Below, piece after piece: positions 1 to 6,851 of a stretch of DNA of 20,807 nt. Each line of letters starts with the position of its first letter. Position 1 is the first letter of the stretch. Location of the stretch: positions 1 through 20,807 of the forward strand of contig JAIDXU010000320.1 of assembly GCA_029058455.1 (NCBI GenBank). Reading direction: 5' to 3'. The translations under genes and the position numbers were made by a program. The stretch is from Paramuribaculum sp. GTDB taxonomy: Bacteria; Bacteroidota; Bacteroidia; Bacteroidales; Muribaculaceae. Below the pieces are notes generated by a model. It worked only from the letters and a program-made list of their open reading frames with translations, did not search any database and was not told the DNA's origin.

Positions 1-219
1 GAAACCTGAAACCTGCGGACGGATTGCGATGTCGGTTTTGCCTTTGATTTGAGCGGGATAGGTGACTTCGCTGCGTTAATTACCGAGAGAAACGGTGAGA
101 ACGCCGAGCTCGGGAGCCGCGGCCTGTTGCTGCTGGCTGCCGCCGCCACAAGAACCTAAAGTAACCATGATTGAACACCCCAGAGTAAGGGCCATGGTCT
201 TGACTGCTTTACGATACAT
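1..219 (-). pseudogene. RND efflux periplasmic adaptor lipoprotein (AcrA/MexA-like), 5' part, interrupted by in-frame TAA
   Basis: Reading leftwards from ATG 219-217 gives a lipoprotein signal: a short basic start, a hydrophobic stretch and the lipobox LGSC with Cys24, followed by a Gly/Gln/Ala linker. The mature part reads ELGVLTVSLGN and then meets TAA at 78-76 (codon 48). The same frame stays open to the window edge as YPAQIKGKTDIAIRPQVSG, the conserved start of the membrane-fusion domain of RND adaptors, which link an inner-membrane RND pump to a TolC-like channel. The continuing homology means the stop interrupts a gene and does not end it. A single CAA-to-TAA change would explain it (my inference), but a base-call error is possible. 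The pump and channel genes would lie left of the window. Confidence 0.75.
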
Positions 220-291
220 ATTGGTAGCTTCTTTTATGAATTAATATTCCTGATTTGATTCTGTAAACTCAGTTGATTTATGTGTTGAAAC

Positions 292-326
292 GTGACTATC
301 CGGGCAGAGAGAGGCAGAATAGTCAC
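292..326. repeat. Inverted repeat GTGACTAT-N19-ATAGTCAC near the efflux-gene promoter
   Basis: The arms are exact 8-bp reverse complements at 292-299 and 319-326. The right arm overlaps the transcription start predicted from the leftward -7 box at 329-336. Related AATAGTC/ATTAGTC words recur at 318, 333 and 352. A repressor operator or an mRNA 5' stem are both possible. Confidence 0.5.
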
Positions 327-328
327 TG

Positions 329-336
329 CAAAATTA
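329..336 (-). promoter_or_regulatory. Candidate Bacteroidetes -7 box for the efflux adaptor gene
   Basis: On the minus strand this reads TAATTTTG, matching the Bacteroidetes -7 consensus TAnnTTTG. No clear -33 TTG is seen at the usual spacing. It would give a leader of about 100 nt. Confidence 0.4.
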
Positions 337-469
337 GTCATAATTTCCCAAAATAGTCTAAGGATAATTATTTAATGAGGAGTGGTGATTGGAAAAATAC
401 CCGATAATTCGACTTTTATTCCAATTTGCCAACTGCCGTTTATACAATTATGCTCCTTAGCATAAACCC

Positions 470-500
470 TTGTCCACCTCAATATTTTTTCATAATTTTG
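470..500 (+). promoter_or_regulatory. Candidate promoter of the helicase/restriction operon
   Basis: A -33 TTG (470-472) and a -7 TAATTTTG (493-500) are separated by 20 bp, close to the Bacteroidetes consensus. Transcription would start near 507, leaving a long leader before ATG 683. It is the only good rightward promoter I see before the operon. Confidence 0.5.
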
Positions 501-607
501 CATTTAAGAAGTAACTATAATCTGAAAATGACCGGTTAATAAAATAAAAACAAATACGGCGCGAGCCGAAAAACTTTGAGAACATCCTTGTAGTCGTTAC
601 AGGCGTT

Positions 608-636
608 CTTTGCAGTTGCAAAGTGAGCATAGCTCA
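608..636. repeat. Two adjacent palindromes in the operon leader
   Basis: CTTTGCA-GT-TGCAAAG (608-623) is followed directly by TGAGC-ATA-GCTCA (624-636). Both are perfect inverted repeats. Their short centres suit DNA operators better than RNA hairpins, and no regulator for them is visible in the window. Confidence 0.5.
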
Positions 637-682
637 ATAAGGTCAGCCTTCAGATGCTACTTTGGTGTTTTTTTTGTTTGAT

Positions 683-3598
683 ATGAAGCTGACCGCAGCG
701 CAACAGAAATACTTTGCCTATTGGCTTACAAGGAGTCTGCCTTCCGACAGCCTCGGTAAGCTCACAGCTTCATTGCAGGATGCACAGGTTGACCTTACAC
801 CGCATCAGATAGACGCGGCTCTCTTTGCTTTCAAGTCTCCACTTTCAAAGGGTGCTATTCTTGCTGACGAAGTGGGTCTTGGTAAAACGATTGAGGCGGG
901 TATAATTCTTTCGCAGTTTTGGGCTGAACATCGACGCCACTTGCTCATAATTGCTCCGGCTAACCTACGCAAGCAGTGGGCGACTGAACTTCAGGAGAAG
1001 TTCTTTCTACCTTCGCGTATTCTTGAATCAAAGACTTTCAACCGTTATATTGAAGATGGCAATCTCAATCCATTTAACTGCAAAGAAATTGTCATTTGCT
1101 CATATCAGTTCGCAAAGACGAAAGCACCATATTTAAAGCAAACTAATTGGGATTTGGTGGTCATCGACGAGGCTCACCGCCTACGCAATGTCTATAAGCC
1201 TACTAACAAAATCTCCAACACCATAAAGAACGCGCTTGCTGACCGCAAGAAAATTCTGCTTACGGCTACGCCTCTCCAAAACTCTATTCTTGAACTTTAC
1301 GGTCTGACTACCATAATAGATGATTATGCGTTTGGCGACCTCAAAAGTTTCAAGATGCAATATAACCGTAATCTCGACGAAACCGATTATGCTAATCTTC
1401 GTCGCCGCCTCGCTCCGTTATGTAAGCGTACACTTCGCAGACAGGTGTTGGAATATGTCCGATACACAAAGCGTATCGCCATACTGCAAGAGTTTTTCCC
1501 CACTAAGCAGGAACAGGAACTTTACGACCTCGTTTCGGAGTATCTGCAACGTCCACGCCTTTATGCGCTCCCTAACAGTCAGCGTCAACTCATGACGCTA
1601 ATCCTCCGCAAACTCCTTGCATCTTCAACCCACGCTATATACGGTACTCTCTGCGCCCTTATTGAAAAGTTGGAAGCTAAGCTCAAACGCCAGGGTGTTG
1701 AGCAGCCCGATGATGAACTTTTCAAGTATGACTACGAGGACTACGAGAGTGAGACCGAAGAATGGCTCGACGAGGAAGAAGACGAGGACGAGCCGGAGGA
1801 GGAAGAAATGCTATCGCCCGAAGACATCGAGCGTGTGAAAGCGGAAATCAAAGACCTTGAGAAATTCCGCGACCTTGCCTTTAAGATTAAGCGTAATTCA
1901 AAGGCCGAACAGCTCTTTGAAGGCTTAAATCAGGGCTTCGCTCAACTTGAAGAACTCGGTGCTCCGAAAAAAGCTCTTATCTTTACAGAATCACGTCGCA
2001 CACAGGACTTCCTTTTTGACCTGCTCGAAAAGCGAGGTTATAAAGGAAAGGTTGTGCTTTTCAACGGTTCAAATTCCGACAAACAATCCACTGCCATTTA
2101 CAAGGCTTGGAAAGAAAAGCACAAAGGCACGTCGAAGATTACAGGCTCGGCAACAGCAGATAAACGCGCAGCTCTCGTTGACCACTTCCGTGATGAAGCC
2201 ACAATTATGATCGCTACCGAGGCTGCCGCCGAGGGTATCAATCTTCAATTCTGTTCGCTCGTGGTCAACTATGATATGCCGTGGAATCCACAGCGCATAG
2301 AGCAGCGCATCGGACGTTGCCACCGCTACGGTCAGAATTTCGATGTCGTCGTTATTAACTTCCTCAATAAGGCAAACGCCGCCGATGTCCGCGTATATGA
2401 ATTGCTCGACCAAAAGTTTCAGCTTTTCAATGGAGTTTTCGGTGCCTCCGACGAAATTCTCGGAGCTATCGGCAATGGCGTTGATTTTGAAAAACGCATA
2501 GCGCAGATTTATCAACTTTGCCGCTCGCCAAAAGAGATTAAAGAGGCTTTCGACGCCCTCCAAGAGGAACTGCAAGAGCAGATCTCAGACAAGATGTTGA
2601 AAGCAAGAACAACTCTGTTAGAGAACTTCGACGAATCCGTAAAGCAGAAACTTCGTAGTGACTTTGCCGAGACCCGCGATAATCTCAATCAATTTGAGCA
2701 AACATTATGGCAACTTACCAGAAGTTACTTCGCTGACTATGCCGATTTCAACGATACAGACCTCTCGTTTATCGTCCATCCGTTCGTTGATAACGGAGCC
2801 GTGAGTTGGTATCGTTGTTTCCCGGGTGAATATAAGATGGTAAGCTCTGAGAATCGGCGTACCGCTAAATTAGCAGATGGAGTGCGCCCTTACCGCATAG
2901 GAGACCCACTCGCTCAATATATGCTCACCGGTCTTAAAGAAGCATCTGTCCCAATCTTGGAAATAACCCTCGATTATGGCAACTCACCGCTCAACGTTGC
3001 TTACATAAAGCAACTTGTCGGTCAGTCGGGCTGGCTCACTGTCGACCAGCTTACCATAGACTCATTCGAGAAAGAGGACATTCTTCTCCACGCTTGTATC
3101 ACTGATAAAGGAGAAGCCGTCCCTTCCGACATTACTGAGTATTTGCTTCGACTTCCGGGTTCGGAAGATCCGCTGAACACGGAACTATCGGAATCCGTTG
3201 CCGCCGTGCTCGCTGGTGCAATCACCGCCCAACGTGCGGAAATTACAGCCGCCAATGCCGAGCGTAATAATTCTTTCTTTGAGGAAGAAATGGAGAAACT
3301 CGACAACTGGTCGGAGGACGTTAAAGCAGGGTTGGAAAAAGAACTTCGCGACCTTGACGCTGAAATTAAGCTCCGCAAAAGCGAAAGTAAGAAGACTTCG
3401 CGTCTCGACGAAAAAGTGCGTCTGCAACGCCTTATCAAAGACCTTGAAAAGCGTCGCAGCGAAAAACGTCTCAATCTTTATCAGGCGCAAGACGATGTGG
3501 ATTCAAAGAAAGAAGAATTACTATCAAAAGTAGAAGCCATGCTCGCCCAAAAGATTGAGCAAACCAAGTTAATAACATTTCATTGGAAAATTATTTAA
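683..3598 (+). CDS. SNF2/RapA-like DEAD/DEAH-box helicase, first gene of the defence operon
   Basis: This is a 971-residue superfamily 2 ATPase that should move along or remodel DNA. Visible motifs are DEVGLGKT (Walker A, about residues 62-69), DEAH (162-165), a second RecA-like lobe with [11 protein letters not shown] (about 512-522), and [11 protein letters not shown] (motif VI, 541-551), the form typical of HepA/RapA and DISARM DrmD. An unusual, strongly acidic insert (about 343-382, mostly Asp/Glu) lies between the lobes, and a charged probable coiled coil occupies about 850-950. The start is ATG 683; an upstream TTG at 662 lies in a T-rich leader and is less likely. The stop is followed after 5 nt by the DinD gene. 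The last 60 nt recur at 4436-4495. A role as auxiliary motor of the type III restriction system is inferred from context. Confidence 0.85.
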   Translation: MKLTAAQQKYFAYWLTRSLPSDSLGKLTASLQDAQVDLTPHQIDAALFAFKSPLSKGAILADEVGLGKTIEAGIILSQFWAEHRRHLLIIAPANLRKQWATELQEKFFLPSRILESKTFNRYIEDGNLNPFNCKEIVICSYQFAKTKAPYLKQTNWDLVVIDEAHRLRNVYKPTNKISNTIKNALADRKKILLTATPLQNSILELYGLTTIIDDYAFGDLKSFKMQYNRNLDETDYANLRRRLAPLCKRTLRRQVLEYVRYTKRIAILQEFFPTKQEQELYDLVSEYLQRPRLYALPNSQRQLMTLILRKLLASSTHAIYGTLCALIEKLEAKLKRQGVEQPDDELFKYDYEDYESETEEWLDEEEDEDEPEEEEMLSPEDIERVKAEIKDLEKFRDLAFKIKRNSKAEQLFEGLNQGFAQLEELGAPKKALIFTESRRTQDFLFDLLEKRGYKGKVVLFNGSNSDKQSTAIYKAWKEKHKGTSKITGSATADKRAALVDHFRDEATIMIATEAAAEGINLQFCSLVVNYDMPWNPQRIEQRIGRCHRYGQNFDVVVINFLNKANAADVRVYELLDQKFQLFNGVFGASDEILGAIGNGVDFEKRIAQIYQLCRSPKEIKEAFDALQEELQEQISDKMLKARTTLLENFDESVKQKLRSDFAETRDNLNQFEQTLWQLTRSYFADYADFNDTDLSFIVHPFVDNGAVSWYRCFPGEYKMVSSENRRTAKLADGVRPYRIGDPLAQYMLTGLKEASVPILEITLDYGNSPLNVAYIKQLVGQSGWLTVDQLTIDSFEKEDILLHACITDKGEAVPSDITEYLLRLPGSEDPLNTELSESVAAVLAGAITAQRAEITAANAERNNSFFEEEMEKLDNWSEDVKAGLEKELRDLDAEIKLRKSESKKTSRLDEKVRLQRLIKDLEKRRSEKRLNLYQAQDDVDSKKEELLSKVEAMLAQKIEQTKLITFHWKII
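3539..3598 (+). repeat. 60-bp direct repeat, copy 1 (3' end of the SNF2 gene)
   Basis: This segment encodes the last 19 residues and stop of the helicase. It is 57/60 identical to 4436-4495. The three differences fall in third, third and first codon positions when both are read in the helicase frame. The two copies flank the DinD gene, and the repeat unit is 897 bp long. Confidence 0.9.
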
Positions 3599-3603
3599 CT
3601 ATT

Positions 3604-4434
3604 ATGAAAGCCGAAGAAATAAAAAATCTGTTTGATAGTTTTGAATCTATCGCCATAGAATATGAAGGAGTGGAATGTTGGAGCGCCCGCGAACTCTATC
3701 CTTTATTAGGATATGCAAAATGGGAAAGATTTAAGGATGTTCTCGCGCGGGCTAAGGAATCTTGTGAAAACGCAGGCGAAAAAATCTCTGATCATTTTGC
3801 CGACGCCGGGAAAATGATCAACCTTGCCAAAGGTGCTCAGCGTCAGATTGATGACATGATGCTGACACGCTATGCGTGCTATCTTGTGGCTCAAAATGGA
3901 GACCCTCGCAAACCGGAGATTGCTTTTGCACAAAACTATTTCGCCGTGCAAACTCGTCGTGCCGAACTTGTGCATCAACGACTCCTTGATGACGAACGGG
4001 TACGGGCTCGCGCTAAACTTGCCGAAACCGAACATCATCTTTCAGGGGTACTTTACGAAAGAGGGGTAGATAACAAAGGGTTTGCTGTAATACGTGCTAA
4101 AGGAGATCAGGCACTTTTCGGTCTTAATACTGCCATGATGAAACGAAGAGTAGGTGCGCCGGAAAAAAGACCCCTTGCCGACTTCCTATCCACTTTAGCT
4201 ATCAAAGCAAAAGACTTTGCTGCAGAAATGACCTCCGTAAACGTACAGCAGAAAGATCTTAGAGGACAAGGCAACATTGAACGCGAACATATTGACAATA
4301 ATTCTGCCGTTCGCAATATGCTGCTTGACCGAGATATCCGCCCTGAAGCACTCCCTCCTGCAGAAGATGTCAAGAAAGTGGAACGTCGCCTGAAAGCAGA
4401 CGAAAAGAAAATTCTTCCTAAAAAGAAAAAATGA
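3604..4434 (+). CDS. dinD: DinD-like DNA-damage-inducible protein D
   Basis: The 276-residue product matches the DinD family in length (E. coli DinD is about 274) and in its features: an N-terminal region with [18 protein letters not shown], a middle [23 protein letters not shown] segment, a helical [18 protein letters not shown] stretch and a Lys-rich tail. E. coli DinD is SOS-induced and inhibits RecA filaments and strand exchange. DinD homologues often sit inside restriction-modification operons, so a link to recombination after DNA cleavage is a reasonable inference. ATG 3604 is preferred; TTG 3583 would overlap the helicase gene. The TGA is one base before a 19-codon frame (4436-4495). 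Flanking 60-bp repeats suggest that it or its neighbour is a late addition to the operon. Confidence 0.85.
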   Translation: MKAEEIKNLFDSFESIAIEYEGVECWSARELYPLLGYAKWERFKDVLARAKESCENAGEKISDHFADAGKMINLAKGAQRQIDDMMLTRYACYLVAQNGDPRKPEIAFAQNYFAVQTRRAELVHQRLLDDERVRARAKLAETEHHLSGVLYERGVDNKGFAVIRAKGDQALFGLNTAMMKRRVGAPEKRPLADFLSTLAIKAKDFAAEMTSVNVQQKDLRGQGNIEREHIDNNSAVRNMLLDRDIRPEALPPAEDVKKVERRLKADEKKILPKKKK

Positions 4435-4435
4435 T

Positions 4436-4495
4436 ATGCTCGCCCAAAAGATTGAGCAAGCCAAGTTAATAACATTTCATTGGAAGATAATTTAA
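4436..4495 (+). repeat. 60-bp direct repeat, copy 2; a 19-codon frame ending in TAATG
   Basis: This is a near-copy of the helicase gene's 3' end. It keeps an ATG and an open frame of 19 codons that differs by only one residue (Thr to Ala) from the helicase C-terminus. Its TAA overlaps the ATG of the membrane-protein gene (TAATG). It may be a relic of the original helicase terminus, still serving as a translational relay into the next gene. I cannot tell whether the peptide itself is made. Confidence 0.85.
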
Positions 4496-5187
4496 TGGAA
4501 TTTATAAGGAAATATTGGTGGTGCTTCATTATTGCACTTATTGTGGTGCCAATAGCACTGAATTTTATTTTATTAATACCTGCGTTTACCCCTATCGTAG
4601 GAGATAATCAAACTTGGTTATCATTTATTGGTACACTAATCGGCGCTCTTGCTTCTTTTGTTATGATTTTTTTTACGGCAAAAACTTTGAAGCAAAATGA
4701 GGAGCAATTAAATGAATTGAAAAGGCAATGGAAAGAGGAACATACTCCATATCTTTCATGTCAATTAATTGCTAAATCAGATAAATTCCTTCTGAGAGTG
4801 CTAAATTCGAGTAATGTAACCGCAAATAGTGTGAAAATTATTATTGAGTCGGTTTTATTTAAACCCAAAGACCCAGGTGAAGCATACACCCCCCACAATT
4901 TCGATAAATTAAAAGATTTTCTTACAGTTCAAGAATTTGTAGTACCTCCGCGTGAAAGTTTGTATTTCACAATTTGGATCACTCCCTATGCGGAAGTTAA
5001 TAATCTTCCAAGTGGATATATATCTGTTTCTCTTAGAGATGAGTCGTCTGACTTTGGAGTATATAAATTATACCCTCAGAACTTTGCATTTGCTTCTTTT
5101 GAAAAAGAGAATATTGGAAATTCTGTCGTAAATGCTATTTCCGAAGTTGGAAGAAAAATAGAAAATAAAACATTCCTTTTTAAATAA
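4495..5187 (+). CDS. Two-helix membrane protein with coiled coil, unknown function
   Basis: I do not recognise a named family for this 230-residue protein. It shows two strong transmembrane segments (about residues 7-30 and 41-63) joined by a short loop. A charged heptad-like stretch (about 64-83, KQNEEQLNELKRQWKEE) follows, then a beta-rich soluble domain of about 140 residues. ATG 4495 overlaps the TAA of the 60-bp repeat; TTG 4480 is in frame but less likely. The end overlaps the mod start as TAATG, so translation is probably coupled. By eye the gene is clearly more AT-rich than its neighbours and contains a T8 run (4667-4674). Membrane proteins of this layout are common in defence loci. 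A role as membrane effector or anchor is conjecture. Confidence 0.7.
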   Translation: MEFIRKYWWCFIIALIVVPIALNFILLIPAFTPIVGDNQTWLSFIGTLIGALASFVMIFFTAKTLKQNEEQLNELKRQWKEEHTPYLSCQLIAKSDKFLLRVLNSSNVTANSVKIIIESVLFKPKDPGEAYTPHNFDKLKDFLTVQEFVVPPRESLYFTIWITPYAEVNNLPSGYISVSLRDESSDFGVYKLYPQNFAFASFEKENIGNSVVNAISEVGRKIENKTFLFK

Positions 5188-6846
5188 TGGCACAGAACAA
5201 GATAAATAAACTGGAACTTACGTGGATTGGCAAGGAGGATGAACCGCTTGCAATAGAACCACGCTTACTTATTGAGAATCAACAATATAGCTGGGGGGGT
5301 AAATTTAGGTACTCTTCCTAACGGGAAACCGTGGCCGGGCAATATGCTCATTCACGGCGACAATCTCCTCGCTCTCCGCGCCCTTGTAGATACATTTGAA
5401 AATCAAATAAAATGCATCTACATTGATCCGCCCTATAATACAGGTAATGCATTCACGCATTATGACGATGGGCTGGAACATTCAATTTGGCTGTCTCTTA
5501 TGCGAGAACGTTTGACTCTGCTTCAAAAGTTGCTAAAACCAGAGGGAACAATTTGGATTTCCATTGATGCAGACGAAAGCCATTATCTCAAAGTACTGTG
5601 CGATGAAGTGTTTGGTCGTAGAAATTTCGTTGATGAAGTGATTTGGCAAAGATCATATTCGCCAATTAATCTTAAAAAGACTTTGTCTCGCTGTCACGAC
5701 ACAATCCTTGTATATACTAAAGAGCGTACTGACAAGTTTGAATTGAATCGGCTACCGCGAAGTGCGGAAGCAAATGAGAGATATAGGAATCCGGATAACG
5801 ATCCACGCGGTATTTGGAAAGCAGGTGATTTATCTGTCGGACCTGCTGTGCAAGAAAATATATATCCAATTACTACTCCATCAGGCCGAGTTTGCTATCC
5901 TCCCGAAGGATATTCATGGAGACTTAATAAAGAAAGATTCCAAGAATATGTTGAAGATAATAGAATTTGGTTCGGTACTGATGGTAATAATGTTCCGGCT
6001 ATTAAGAGATTCATTACGGAAGTGAAAGATGGAATTGTTGCTATGACATTTTGGCCTTATCAAGAGGTCGGACATAATCAGGATGCAAAGAAAGAAATCA
6101 AAGCCCTTAACTTTGAATCGATTTTTGATACACCCAAACCTGAGAAACTAATTGAACGGATCTTAATATTAGGATCTAATCCCGGAGATATAGTACTTGA
6201 TAGTTTCCTCGGTTCTGGCACTACGACTGCAGTTGCTCATAAGATGGGACGCAAATGGATAGGAGTAGAACTTGGCGAACACGCATATACTCATAGTGCA
6301 GTTCGCATGAAGAAAGTAATCGAGGGTGAACAAGGTGGTATATCAAAGTCTGTAAATTGGAAAGGCGGTGGTGGCTTCAAGTTCTACGAACTTGCGCCGA
6401 GTCTGCTCAATCATGATAAGTACGGCAACCTTGTTATCAACAAGGATTATAATGCTGATATGCTTGCCGCCGCTATGGCAAAACATCAGGGCTTCACATA
6501 TTCTCCCGACACAGAAGTTTATTGGAAACAGGGACGCAGTTCAGAACACGACTTTATCTTCACAACAACCCAACTTATTACCGCTGAAATGCTCGATGCA
6601 ATTCACGATCAGTTGGGCGAAGATGAATCATTGCTTATCTGCTGCACTAAATTCCAGCCTGAGTGCCGAAACAAGTTCCAAAACATCACCATTAAGAAGA
6701 TCCCCAAAGTCCTTCTCGACACCTGCGAGTTCGACCGCGATGACTACTCGCTCAACATCATCTCAGTGCCCGCCATTGAAGATGAAGAATGGAGTGATCT
6801 TTACCCGGAAGGCGATTTTGAAGCATCAGACGAACTTAACGATTAG
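5187..6846 (+). CDS. mod: Type III restriction-modification adenine methyltransferase (Mod-like), frameshifted at a G7 run
   Basis: This should transfer a methyl group from SAM to adenine N6. Translation from ATG 5187 gives a typical Mod start (KLELTWIGKEDEPLAIEPR, ending near SWGG) but stops at 5319-5321. The +1 frame continues the family sequence (NGKPWPGNMLIHGDN, then IDPPYNTGN) to 6846. Six Gs in place of seven at 5293-5299 would join them into 552 residues. In that protein DPPY is near 80-83 and DSFLGSGTT near 338-346; this DPPY-before-FxGxG order marks the beta class, as in type III Mod. The target-recognition segment lies between them and a C-terminal extension follows. Without a shift, only a 44-residue peptide or an internal start (ATG 5344, about 500 residues) is possible. 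The state could be phase-variable, a fixed mutation or a homopolymer error. Confidence 0.85.
5293..5299 (+). repeat. G7 homopolymer at the mod frameshift
   Basis: Seven Gs occur exactly where the N-terminal and main frames of the methyltransferase separate. Losing one G, or gaining two, would restore the frame. Confidence 0.8.
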
Positions 6847-6851
6847 GAGGT

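Larger units (their letters stand above)
220..682. other. 463-bp intergenic region between divergent genes, no gene seen
   Basis: I see no convincing coding frame, tRNA or IS end here. The left half (about 290-360) carries a candidate leftward promoter and repeats for the efflux gene. The middle holds a rightward promoter (470-500). The right part (507-682) would be a roughly 175-nt leader of the helicase operon, containing two adjacent palindromes (608-636) and a T8 run (668-675) just before the start codon. Confidence 0.6.

Noticed and set aside
3022..3474. 150-codon minus-strand frame rich in Arg and Ser
   Set aside because: It mirrors the Lys/Glu-rich coiled coil of the helicase gene; the composition is what the complement of such a region gives.
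6845..6850. AGGAGG before the res start as a Shine-Dalgarno site
   Set aside because: Only one base separates it from the ATG, too close for standard pairing, and the other genes here lack such sites. Coupling to mod is more likely.
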